A DNA stretch of 13,385 nucleotides from CAVQCT01 sp964520865 (GCA_964520865.1 CAZFOY010000069.1:1-13385); one strand, 5' to 3'; shown: positions 1-6,794, numbered from the stretch's first letter. The notes: a model not told the origin generated them from the letters alone. Translations and numbers: made by a program.

Positions 1-191
1 GCCGAGTAGAAGTAGTACCTTGAATAGGGACCGGTGGTCTTCCTGACTCGACGGTGTCGACCGTCGTATGCATAGCTGGCGAGTGTATCACCATTTACAC
101 TGACAAGTTGGCCTCCATAATCATAGTCTCCCCTCGTTGGTATCGTCTGATATGCCTCTCTTGCCATATTGACGCGCCGGCAGTCCATCAT
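1..191 (-). CDS. RHS/YD-repeat protein fragment, runs off left edge
   Basis: Reading the minus strand from ATG 191-189 leftwards gives 63 open codons to the window edge. The second half contains the words YDYGGQLVSVNGDT, YAYDG, RRVRKTTG and SRYYFYS in that order. This is the classic RHS/YD-repeat pattern (YDYNGxLTSV, then YxYDGxGRRVRK, then YYxYD). RHS proteins are large secreted or wall/envelope beta-cocoon proteins, often toxin carriers. The first roughly 20 residues after the ATG do not look YD-like, and an in-frame TGA lies just upstream (224-222). No Shine-Dalgarno is obvious before the ATG. A genuine RHS protein would carry hundreds of residues before this module, so this may be an orphan cassette, a rearranged 3' piece or a broken gene. 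The reading frame is clear; the true start and integrity are not. Confidence 0.62.
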   Translation of the reverse strand, partial: MMDCRRVNMAREAYQTIPTRGDYDYGGQLVSVNGDTLASYAYDGRHRRVRKTTGPYSRYYFYS

Positions 192-594
192 GTCAATATA
201 AAAGGGCAAGTCATTCAAGATTCAGATGGTATTCTGTAGGGATTTTTCCTCCGGTTGGCCACTCGTGCTTCCAAAGTCGCAAATTCGCTGACACGAAACA
301 CACTGTCGCTTACGGAACAACAAGAGGTCTCTGAGTTGACGTAGGTCGGGCCGCAAACGGTGGCCACCCACTCGTAACCCCGTCGAATCGCAGTCGTGCA
401 GGTGACTGGAAGAAACGAGTTTACAAGGTAATTGAACTACCTTACTTTGAATCACAAGATGGAGTGAGGTTACAATTACGCAGCATGACTCCCCACAACT
501 TATTCAGGTGAAGAGAATCCGGAAATCAAAAGCTATGGCTGTCCGGCCAGGACCGCCGGAAGTCCGGCTTACATCCCGTTCCGATTTTCGATCC
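192..594. other. intergenic region without a supportable gene
   Basis: No open frame here has a ribosome binding site, family motif or convincing composition. On the minus strand an ATG-less open stretch and a 77-codon frame cover about 222-455, but neither resembles a known family, nor does either continue the RHS module at 1-191. A 14-bp inverted repeat, GCCGGA-AG-TCCGGC, lies at 555-568. The region may be decayed remains next to the RHS fragment. Confidence 0.5.
555..568. repeat. inverted repeat GCCGGA-AG-TCCGGC
   Basis: Perfect 6-bp arms with a 2-bp spacer, centred about 170 bp before the predicted sigma-54 start site (about 731). It may be a distal regulator site or a small hairpin; nothing identifies the binder. 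The same stretch contains further CCGGC/GCCGG words (543-559), so chance in GC-rich DNA is possible. Confidence 0.35.
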
Positions 595-611
595 TGTGAA
601 TTTTCTTCACA
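595..611. promoter_or_regulatory. 17-bp palindrome resembling a CRP/FNR-family half-site pair
   Basis: TGTGAA-TTTTC-TTCACA is a perfect inverted repeat with 6-bp arms. The outer words TGTGA and TCACA match CRP half-sites, but the spacing is 7 rather than the canonical 6 bases. It is centred about 128 bp upstream of the predicted sigma-54 transcription start near 731, a normal distance for an enhancer-like activator site. The binder is unknown: a Fis-type HTH activator or a CRP/FNR-type regulator are both possible. Confidence 0.4.
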
Positions 612-636
612 CTATCCGAAGGCGCAGCGGCGGAGG

Positions 637-647
637 CCACAATGTGG
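637..647. promoter_or_regulatory. short palindrome CCACA-A-TGTGG, possible operator
   Basis: An 11-bp odd palindrome centred about 89 bp upstream of the predicted sigma-54 start. It contains ACAATGT, a word that also occurs (as ACAATGTC and its complement) in the inverted repeat at 6065-6088 in front of the second sigma-54-like unit. The shared word is the only link, so the assignment is weak. Confidence 0.3.
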
Positions 648-704
648 AATCGCGTAACACGTCTGTTGACACGATATTAACGCGATACGCTCGATTGGCA
701 CAGG

Positions 705-720
705 TGGCACGGCAATTGCT
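705..720 (+). promoter_or_regulatory. sigma-54 (-24/-12) promoter of the Omp85-DUF4390-ntrY-ntrX operon
   Basis: The sequence TGGCACG-GCAA-TTGCT matches the sigma-54 core consensus TGGCACG-N4-TTGC(A/T) at every defined base, with exactly 10 bases between the GG and GC dinucleotides. With C719 as -12, transcription would start near 731. That gives an 18-base leader in which the GGAGGTGA Shine-Dalgarno (733-740) sits just before ATG 749. The last gene of the operon encodes a sigma-54 activator, so autoregulation is a natural inference. Since the motif lies between the upstream GTG at 596 and ATG 749, it also supports ATG 749 as the true start of the first gene. Confidence 0.8.
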
Positions 721-748
721 CCCTGCGCATTCGGAGGTGAACTGCTTG

Positions 749-2200
749 ATGAAACGATTGATCGAAATAGTAATACTGCTGTCGCTCGCATGCGGAGCGG
801 CTCCGATGCGACTGCAGGCTGCCGAAGCTGCCACGACATCGGCCTCGTCCACAGTGATTCGAACAGCTCTGCCGGTTGCACCGCCCGTTCACAGAGTCCT
901 CGAACTCGAACAAATCGTCGTGACCGGCAACTCGCATATCTCCGATTCAGAGATCCTCGAGACGCTTGGTCTCGCTCCCCACGATACCGTGAACGTGTCA
1001 ATCCTCGAAGATGCCCGGCTCCGTCTGCTGAAAGATTTTCCGCTCCTGAAGTCGGTGGATCTTTCGACTTCCCCCGGGTCCAGACGCGGACTGATCATCC
1101 TTGATATCGCTGTGGTCGAGCGAAATCCGGTTGTTTTTGAAACCGGTTACGGTCTGCATGACACGTACGGCTGGTTTCTGACACTCCTCGGCATTCGCAT
1201 CGATCCGGCCGCCGCCTATGGCACTGAATATCGGCTCGGGTTGCGTCTTGGCTTCCATATTGCGGGGCTGGACGGAGAGTTCGAACAACACCCGAAGCCG
1301 GGAAGAATTGGTTTGGGCGGCAACTTTCATCTCTACTCGCAGGATCAGATCTTCTTTGCCGGCGAATCCGCCCCGGGAATCTGGGATGCGACCGATGCAA
1401 CCCGGTATTCGCGGCAGTTTCGGCAGAAGATAAAACGGTCCGGGGCGGAGTTGTATCTTTTCAGCAAGCTGGCGGACAGCACGAAATTTTCGTTCGGTTA
1501 TCATGTCGAAGGGGTGCGTCCCGAAAGTTCTTTCGTTGAGTCCGAGAGCGGGCAGAAGTATCAATTCGCTGATTTTCCTTCATCCCTTCAGACCGGGATC
1601 AAGAACTCCACAATCACCGGGCTGGTCTTCAGGGTCGTTCGCGACACCCGCGACCTTCTCGCTTATCCCCGGGCAGGATCGTTCGGATTGGTGCAGGTGC
1701 AGACCAACAGCACGATCCTTGGCGGAGACGAGACTTTTGTGAAAGCGGACGGTGATCTTCGCAAACATATCGGTCTTGGAGGCTGGAGTGTTCTCTCGAG
1801 TCGCCTCTCCGCGGGTATCGTCTCGAAAAGAACGCCCTACTACGAGCGGTTCTTCCTCGGGGGAATGTACTCAATTCGCGGCTTCCGCGGGCTGAGCCTT
1901 TCGCCGCCCAGGGGAAGCGATGGATTCATGATCGGCAGCGAAGAGTTCCGTTTCCCGCTCATTGCTTCGAGAGCAAACGTTCCGCCTAAACTCACCGGGC
2001 TGGTCTTTGTCGATGCCGGGATCGGTTGGGTGCGAGGCGAAGCATTCAAAGCATCCGATATCGAGGCGGCGGCCGGCTATGGTGTGCGTCTGCGCCTCCC
2101 GTGGATAGGTACGCTCGGCATCGATGCCGGCGTCCCGTTCACCGATGGCCGGACGGGAGATCAATTCTATATTCACGGCTGCCTCGGTTTCTCTTTTTGA
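749..2200 (+). CDS. Omp85-family outer-membrane protein with a single POTRA domain
   Basis: Omp85 proteins insert or export polypeptides or lipids through the outer membrane. The start was set at ATG 749 because GGAGGTGA lies 8 bases upstream; it is followed by a signal peptide (residues 1 to about 25, KR then a hydrophobic run, cleavage near LQAA). The open frame continues upstream to a GTG at 596, but that stretch has no signal-like sequence and contains the sigma-54 promoter. Residues about 52-125 form one POTRA domain ('IVVTGNSHIS' onward). The rest (about 128-483) is a beta-barrel with the family hallmark IRGF at 376-379 preceded by FFLGG, then 'GLVFVDAGIGW', and a C-terminal phenylalanine. 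BamA has five POTRA domains and TamA three; one POTRA and 483 residues point to a small Omp85 lineage. Its substrate cannot be told. It heads an operon with DUF4390, NtrY-like and NtrX-like genes. Confidence 0.85.
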   Translation: MKRLIEIVILLSLACGAAPMRLQAAEAATTSASSTVIRTALPVAPPVHRVLELEQIVVTGNSHISDSEILETLGLAPHDTVNVSILEDARLRLLKDFPLLKSVDLSTSPGSRRGLIILDIAVVERNPVVFETGYGLHDTYGWFLTLLGIRIDPAAAYGTEYRLGLRLGFHIAGLDGEFEQHPKPGRIGLGGNFHLYSQDQIFFAGESAPGIWDATDATRYSRQFRQKIKRSGAELYLFSKLADSTKFSFGYHVEGVRPESSFVESESGQKYQFADFPSSLQTGIKNSTITGLVFRVVRDTRDLLAYPRAGSFGLVQVQTNSTILGGDETFVKADGDLRKHIGLGGWSVLSSRLSAGIVSKRTPYYERFFLGGMYSIRGFRGLSLSPPRGSDGFMIGSEEFRFPLIASRANVPPKLTGLVFVDAGIGWVRGEAFKASDIEAAAGYGVRLRLPWIGTLGIDAGVPFTDGRTGDQFYIHGCLGFSF

Positions 2201-2221
2201 CAGATAGGTGTCCGGAGTGCA

Positions 2222-2899
2222 ATGACATTTGGTAAAGTAACAGCGACAGTTTTCGCGAGCGCGTTCCTCATAGGAGCCTGGTCACCTGCCGTGCGCGCGG
2301 AAGAGCCGCGACCCGCCATCGTGAGCGTCAATCTCTCCTCCGATCGGGGATATTTGACCGCGAATGTCACGAGCACCAACCTCTTCTCGGAACGTATTAC
2401 CGGCACCGTGAAGAGCGGTCTTCCGGCGGTTGTTGATTTCTTTTACTATCTCTCCACCCTCGACGGAAGTACGCTGGCGGAAGGGGTTCTGTCATTTTCG
2501 CTCCACTATGACGTGTGGGAAGATATATATTCAATCGAAGCTCCGGATACGACATTGTCGTTTAAGACGTTTGCTGAGATGCAGCAGACGGTCCAGGATC
2601 TGCACGAGCTGAAGCTGGTACCGCTTGACTCGCTCGAATCCGACCGATCCTACCGCGTGCACATGAGCATTACGATCAACCCTCTCCGGGGAGCGGACCG
2701 GGAGAAGATCGCCGGATGGGTAAGTGAGAATATGCAGACCAGCGACGACAACTCCTGGCACGGACACGTCCTCAACCTCAACGAGCTTATCTCGCATTTC
2801 TTTTCGAAGGAGCGCGGTGTGGTCAATCAGAGCAGCTGGTATAAATCCGATTTCGTGAAGCCTGATTCGCTTGGCGAGAAGGATAAGGAGAGGAAGTAA
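2222..2899 (+). CDS. DUF4390-like exported protein
   Basis: The 225-residue product begins with a signal peptide (about residues 1-26, cleavage near AVRA|EE), then 'AIVSVNLSSDRGYLTANV', a 'GLPAVVDFFYYL' segment, a 'Y-D-V-W-E-D' segment and a 'YRVHMSITINPLRGADREKIAGWVS' segment. This order (short beta-strands, a GLP motif before an aromatic strand, a W-D/E pair, then a pre-C-terminal strand) resembles DUF4390. From general knowledge that family lies immediately upstream of ntrY-like kinase genes in many proteobacteria, as here. No enzymatic motif is visible. The molecular role is unknown; a periplasmic partner of the kinase is plausible. The start has GGAG at 2213-2216. The stop overlaps the next start as TAATG, so translation is probably coupled. 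Confidence 0.65.
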   Translation: MTFGKVTATVFASAFLIGAWSPAVRAEEPRPAIVSVNLSSDRGYLTANVTSTNLFSERITGTVKSGLPAVVDFFYYLSTLDGSTLAEGVLSFSLHYDVWEDIYSIEAPDTTLSFKTFAEMQQTVQDLHELKLVPLDSLESDRSYRVHMSITINPLRGADREKIAGWVSENMQTSDDNSWHGHVLNLNELISHFFSKERGVVNQSSWYKSDFVKPDSLGEKDKERK

Positions 2900-4500
2900 T
2901 GTCAATCAGGTTCCGCTTGGTCATCATCTGCGTGTTCGTCACCATCCTGCCGGCGATGCCGCTCACCCTGCTCGTTCGGAATCTCCTTGAGAAAAGTTTC
3001 AATGTCGGGTTGAGCACTACAGTATCCGATGCGCTCGACAGCGGCATGTTGGTGTCTCGAAAGTTGATGATTCGGATCGAATCTGATTTTGAAGAGGACG
3101 TGCAAAAGATCACGACCAGTGTTCCGTCACGACATCCCGATTCCTCGCAAGTCAAAGGCGAACTCGAGAAATTGGCGCAAGCACATCAGGTCGATGGTTA
3201 CCTTGTTGCTTCGCAGAATCAAGCGGATCATGACGAGAGCGCAGTCCATACTCTCCCATCGGCCCTTCGCGCTTTTGCCGACCAACCCGAGTTCCGGAAC
3301 TTGCTGGAATCGAGATCGGTCGCCGTACGGCCGCCGCACCTTCCCGCGCCGAAGGATCTGTCATTTTACGAAACGAAAGATAAAGCCGTGCAGCTTGCGC
3401 TCTGGGCTCCTTCCGGTGCATCTGCCAACAGCTTCCTTTTCTATCGTAAGACCGACCCTGACTTCGTTGCCAGCGCACGACAACTTGTCAATGGACGTCA
3501 GATATTCGCCCAGCTTCGCCTCGCCCAAGGTGCGTTGAGTCAAAGTTTCTTCTATCCTTTCATAATCGTGTACGGAGTGCTTCTCGTTCTGGCCCTGCTG
3601 CTCGCGCTCCTGATGGCGGAACGGATGGCCGCACCTTTGAGACGACTCACCGAAGCGGCGGTGGCGGTTGCGGGCGGCAATTGGAGGATACAGTTGCGGC
3701 GTGAGACCGGAGGCGAAATCGGTCGTCTGATCGACTCATTCAATCTTATGGTCAGTCGACTCGATTCCCAGCGTCGGCGCCTTCTCGACATGGAAAAAGT
3801 AGTCGGATGGCGTGAGATGGCGCGACACCTTGCGCACGAAATCAAGAATCCCCTTCTTCCGATCCGTCTTGCAGTGCAGGAAATGAGAGACCAGTATCGG
3901 GGGGACGATGATTCTTACCGCGATTTTGTCGGTGAATCGGCGCGCGTCGTCGAGGATGAGCTCGGACACCTCCAGCGACTCGTGAAGGAATTCTCGGCGT
4001 TTGCCACAATGCCGGGGCTGTCGCCGACCAGGGGATCACTCGAGCACCTCGTGTCGGATCTGACCAAGCTCTATCCCGGAGTCGAGACCCATGTCGAGGT
4101 TGACCCCGCCCTTCCGGAGTTTCCGTTCGACAACGACCAATTGCGCCGTATGTTCGTGAATCTCTTTGACAATTCCCGGAGCGCATCCCGCGATGTAAAT
4201 GAGACGAAGATCAGTATTGAAATGAAACGTCGCTCCGACGACGCGATTATCGTATTTTCAGACAACGGGCCGGGGATTCCGGCAGCGAATCTCCCCCGGA
4301 TATTTGATCCGTATTTCACGACGCGAAGAACCGGGACAGGGCTTGGCCTTGCGCTCGTGAAGAGCATCGTCCTGATGCATCGGGGAACGATAGAGGTGGA
4401 CAGCCCGGCAGGCAGAGGAGCCGTGTTTACGATCACGCTTCCGCTGAAGGGTCCGGGCAAACCCGACAGCGATACCGGCACCAATCAGGAAGAGAGGTGA
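2899..4500 (+). CDS. NtrY-like membrane sensor histidine kinase
   Basis: Two-component kinase of 533 residues in the inner membrane. TM1 is about residues 6-28, followed by an extracytoplasmic sensor region of roughly 185 residues, TM2 at about 216-242 and a HAMP domain (about 238-292, with 'APLRRLTEAAVAVAGGNW' and 'GEIGRLIDSFNLMVSRL'). The phosphoacceptor is His313 in 'HLAHEIKNPLLPIR'. The ATPase domain has an N box at N421-N425 ('NLFDNSRSA'), G1 at 455-460 (DNGPGI), an F box 'FDPYFTT' and G2 at 479-484 (GTGLGL). HEIKNPLxPI is typical of the NtrY/NtrB-type group. Canonical NtrY is longer and has a PAS domain between HAMP and HisKA; here HAMP runs almost directly into the H box, so no PAS fits. 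The start overlaps the previous stop, and the response regulator begins 7 bases after the stop. Confidence 0.88.
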   Translation: MSIRFRLVIICVFVTILPAMPLTLLVRNLLEKSFNVGLSTTVSDALDSGMLVSRKLMIRIESDFEEDVQKITTSVPSRHPDSSQVKGELEKLAQAHQVDGYLVASQNQADHDESAVHTLPSALRAFADQPEFRNLLESRSVAVRPPHLPAPKDLSFYETKDKAVQLALWAPSGASANSFLFYRKTDPDFVASARQLVNGRQIFAQLRLAQGALSQSFFYPFIIVYGVLLVLALLLALLMAERMAAPLRRLTEAAVAVAGGNWRIQLRRETGGEIGRLIDSFNLMVSRLDSQRRRLLDMEKVVGWREMARHLAHEIKNPLLPIRLAVQEMRDQYRGDDDSYRDFVGESARVVEDELGHLQRLVKEFSAFATMPGLSPTRGSLEHLVSDLTKLYPGVETHVEVDPALPEFPFDNDQLRRMFVNLFDNSRSASRDVNETKISIEMKRRSDDAIIVFSDNGPGIPAANLPRIFDPYFTTRRTGTGLGLALVKSIVLMHRGTIEVDSPAGRGAVFTITLPLKGPGKPDSDTGTNQEER

Positions 4501-4507
4501 GACGATC

Positions 4508-5881
4508 ATGACTGGCCGCATACTTATAATCGATGACGAACCGAATATCCGTCGAATGATGGAGACTATCCACCGCAACGCCGGCTGGGAAACGGCTTCG
4601 GCTGAAAACGGAGAGACGGGCCTTGAGCGGCTGCAGACAGAGCATTTCGATGTCGTTTATCTCGATCTGGCGATGGGTGATCGGGACGGAATCGACGTAC
4701 TCAGAGAGATTCGACTACGCAAGCCGGATCAGGTCGTCATCATCCTCACCGGACACGGTTCTGTCGAGAAAGCGGTGGAAGCGATCAAGTTAGGTGCGTT
4801 CGATTTTCTTGAAAAGGATTTCGGCAAGGAGAAGATTCTTATCACGTCCCGCAATGCGCTGGAACGCTCCGCCCTTGCCAGGGAGAATCGTCTGCTTCGC
4901 AACCGCCAGGCGCCCAGGCAGGAGCTTCAGGGGAAAAGTGAGAGTATCAAGAGCGTCCTCGAGCAGGTTGCCAAAGTGGCGCCGACCAACGCGAGGGTGC
5001 TCATACGCGGTGAATCCGGAACCGGCAAGGAACTCATCGCTCGGGAGATCCATGAGCGGAGCAAGCGATCGGGCGGCCCGTTCGTGAAGATAAACTGTGC
5101 GGCCATACCGGAAGAGCTTATCGAAGCGGAGTTGTTCGGGAGTGTCAAAGGCGCCTATACCGGGTCGGTCGCGACACGTGAAGGAAAGTTCGAAGAAGCA
5201 GACGGGGGAACACTCTTTCTCGATGAAATCGGTGACATGAGCCTCAAGGTTCAGACAAAGCTCCTTCGGGTCCTTCAAGAGGGGGAAGTGGAGAAGGTCG
5301 GTGACAACAAGACGATCAAGGTCGATGTCCGCGTCATTTCCGCTACGAACAAGGACCTCGCCGAAGAAGTGTCCGCCGGGAGATTCCGGGAAGATCTGTA
5401 CTTCCGCATCAGTGTAGTCCCTCTCGTATCTCCGCCCCTGCGCTCTCATCCGGAAGACATCCCGCTTCTCGTGAACAGTTTTCTCGACGCTTACTGCGCT
5501 GAGAATGGTTTACCGAGGAAGACACTTCAGCCGAACGTGATGGAGCTGCTCGAACGATACTCATGGCCCGGCAACGTCCGAGAGCTTCGCAACCAGGTGG
5601 AACGCATGGTCATCATGTCGGCCGGGTCAGAGATTCGCCTCGAAGATCTGGGCACAGAAATACGGGCGTTCAAGGCACCGGACACGCCATCGGTTCCCGA
5701 GACAGGCAATCACGAAGGACTGACTCTTCAGGCATCCAAAGAAAAACTCGAGCAGGCGCTGATTCTTCAGGCACTCGAGCGCTTCGACTGGAACGTGACA
5801 AGAGCGGCCGAGGAACTTGGACTCGAGAGAACCAATCTCCACAAGAAGATGAAGCACTACGGCATCGCCCGAAAAGAGTGA
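4508..5881 (+). CDS. NtrX/NtrC-family sigma-54-dependent response regulator
   Basis: A 457-residue activator with the standard three parts. The receiver domain (1 to about 120) has acidic D9-D10, phosphoacceptor D53 ('VVYLDLAM'), T81 and K103. The AAA+ sigma-54 interaction domain has Walker A at 168-175 (GESGTGKE), Walker B at 'GGTLFLDE' (D239-E240) and 'WPGNVREL'. A Fis-type HTH lies at about 417-455 ('NVTRAAEELGLERTNLHKKM'). The sigma-54 contact loop, usually GAFTGA, reads GAYTGS at 215-220, so both the aromatic and the last alanine differ. It should act with sigma-54 RNA polymerase after phosphorylation by the kinase encoded just upstream. The Shine-Dalgarno AGAGAGGTGA overlaps the kinase stop. 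Likely targets are its own operon promoter (705-720) and the adjacent promoter at 6024-6040; this is inference from position. Confidence 0.9.
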   Translation: MTGRILIIDDEPNIRRMMETIHRNAGWETASAENGETGLERLQTEHFDVVYLDLAMGDRDGIDVLREIRLRKPDQVVIILTGHGSVEKAVEAIKLGAFDFLEKDFGKEKILITSRNALERSALARENRLLRNRQAPRQELQGKSESIKSVLEQVAKVAPTNARVLIRGESGTGKELIAREIHERSKRSGGPFVKINCAAIPEELIEAELFGSVKGAYTGSVATREGKFEEADGGTLFLDEIGDMSLKVQTKLLRVLQEGEVEKVGDNKTIKVDVRVISATNKDLAEEVSAGRFREDLYFRISVVPLVSPPLRSHPEDIPLLVNSFLDAYCAENGLPRKTLQPNVMELLERYSWPGNVRELRNQVERMVIMSAGSEIRLEDLGTEIRAFKAPDTPSVPETGNHEGLTLQASKEKLEQALILQALERFDWNVTRAAEELGLERTNLHKKMKHYGIARKE

Positions 5882-5965
5882 AAAATCGCCACAGGCCGTG
5901 AATATCGGCCACACCTGATGACGCCGGGGGAGAACCTGATCAGCTCAGCAGATTACCAGACAATT

Positions 5966-5980
5966 CATTGATAATCAATG
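5966..5980. promoter_or_regulatory. 15-bp palindrome CATTGAT-A-ATCAATG, candidate enhancer site
   Basis: Perfect 7-bp arms around a single central base. The centre lies about 78 bp upstream of the transcription start predicted from the sigma-54-like promoter at 6024-6040, the place where an NtrC-type activator dimer would bind. The half-site CAATG/CATTG recurs in the inverted repeat at 6065-6088. The gene just upstream encodes a Fis-HTH sigma-54 activator, making it the first candidate binder. Confidence 0.5.
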
Positions 5981-6023
5981 CTTTATGGTTGATTCCCGAT
6001 TGCCGGATGAAGAACCCCGAAAG

Positions 6024-6040
6024 CTGGCACCCTTCTTGAT
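6024..6040 (+). promoter_or_regulatory. sigma-54-like promoter of the OMP-lipoprotein unit
   Basis: CTGGCAC-CCTTC-TTGAT keeps the full YTGGCAC -24 element, the 10-base GG-to-G spacing and TTG of the -12 element. The usual C after TTG is A (TTGAT, not TTGCT/A). The predicted start is near 6051, leaving a leader of about 58 bases before ATG 6109. It is weaker than the promoter at 705-720 because of the -12 change, but its position and the palindrome at 5966-5980 support it. Confidence 0.5.
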
Positions 6041-6064
6041 ATGTAACAAAGCGAGTAACCTAAA

Positions 6065-6088
6065 GACATTGATCCTGCGGACAATGTC
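6065..6088. repeat. inverted repeat GACATTG-N10-CAATGTC in the OMP leader
   Basis: Perfect 7-bp arms (6065-6071 and 6082-6088) separated by 10 bases, located between the predicted transcription start and the Shine-Dalgarno of the OMP gene. It can form an RNA hairpin or serve as a DNA operator. Its core half-site CATTG/CAATG is the same as in the palindrome at 5966-5980. Confidence 0.45.
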
Positions 6089-6108
6089 AGACAGAGAGGA
6101 CAAGTGAA

Positions 6109-6750
6109 ATGATGAAGTCAAATGTTAGAAAAGAGGTATTGGGGAGACAATTCGTTCTCATCGCCGCGCTGGTTGCTCTGTGTACATATCTCGCGCCGAG
6201 CGTCACGCAGGCCGAGTCCACCGAAGACGAGCGTGGATTCTTTCTCGGCTTGACTCTGGAAGGGACCTCGTTCCATTCCGACGTGGCTTCATCGGCCTTC
6301 AATATAAAGCAAGACGGGGGAGGAGCACAGGTCAGTTTCGGGTACCGGTTCAATCCGGTCTTCATGCTCGAGCTCTCGGCCGGTGGTGCGAGTCACAAAA
6401 CTTCGGATACCGCGATCGATGCCCAGGTAGTGTTGGTCCAGATCCTCGGCTACTATCGGTTCTTGCCCGAGAAATCTATTCGACCCTATCTCAAGGGCGG
6501 TATTGGCGGTTACGGTCTGAACCTCACCTATGGATCGGCGAGCGCCAAAATGAGTGGTGGCGGAATCGTCTTTGGTGGCGGGTTTCGGTGTTTTCTCTCC
6601 CGACGTTTTTCACTCGGCGCTGATCTCACGCACAATATGATCCGGTTTGACAAAGCAAGTATTTCGCTCGGTCAGCTCAGCTACGAATCGAACACCGACG
6701 AGCACGCGAGACTGACCTCGTTAGGTATCACGGCAGGTTATTCGTTCTGA
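6109..6750 (+). CDS. small outer-membrane beta-barrel protein
   Basis: A 213-residue protein with a signal peptide (about residues 1-36, hydrophobic 'FVLIAALVALCTYLA', cleavage near TQA|ES). The mature part has alternating beta-strands: 'GFFLGLTLEG', 'GGGAQVSFGYRF', 'FMLELSAGG', 'VVLVQILGYYRFL', 'IRPYLKGGIGGYG', 'GGGIVFGGGFRCFL', 'FSLGADLTHN' and the terminal strand 'LGITAGYSF' ending in Phe. This is the pattern of OmpA-N/OmpW-like eight-stranded barrels (OMP_b-brl type). The ligand or role is not evident. ATG 6109 follows AGAGAGGA at 6093-6100. The gene follows the activator gene by 227 bp, behind a sigma-54-like promoter, and is probably cotranscribed with the lipoprotein gene 44 bp downstream. 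Confidence 0.8.
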   Translation: MMKSNVRKEVLGRQFVLIAALVALCTYLAPSVTQAESTEDERGFFLGLTLEGTSFHSDVASSAFNIKQDGGGAQVSFGYRFNPVFMLELSAGGASHKTSDTAIDAQVVLVQILGYYRFLPEKSIRPYLKGGIGGYGLNLTYGSASAKMSGGGIVFGGGFRCFLSRRFSLGADLTHNMIRFDKASISLGQLSYESNTDEHARLTSLGITAGYSF

Positions 6751-6794
6751 GATAATTATGGCATTTAATTCGATATTGATTAGGAGGTAGTAAA

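Noticed and set aside
222..455. 77-codon minus-strand frame, Cys/Arg-rich
   Set aside because: Composition looks random, no ribosome binding site and no continuity with the RHS frame.
596..748. GTG-initiated N-terminal extension of the Omp85 frame
   Set aside because: It would add 51 residues before a normal signal peptide, lacks a Shine-Dalgarno, and covers a consensus sigma-54 promoter; ATG 749 has GGAGGTGA 8 bases upstream.
5891..5912. GGCCG-N7-CGGCC hairpin as terminator of the two-component operon
   Set aside because: Short 5-bp stem and no T-rich tail; not enough to call a terminator.
6759..6774. TGGCATT-TAAT-TCGAT as a sigma-54 promoter for the lipoprotein gene
   Set aside because: The -12 half is poor and the predicted start would fall inside the Shine-Dalgarno at 6781-6790; cotranscription with the OMP gene is simpler.
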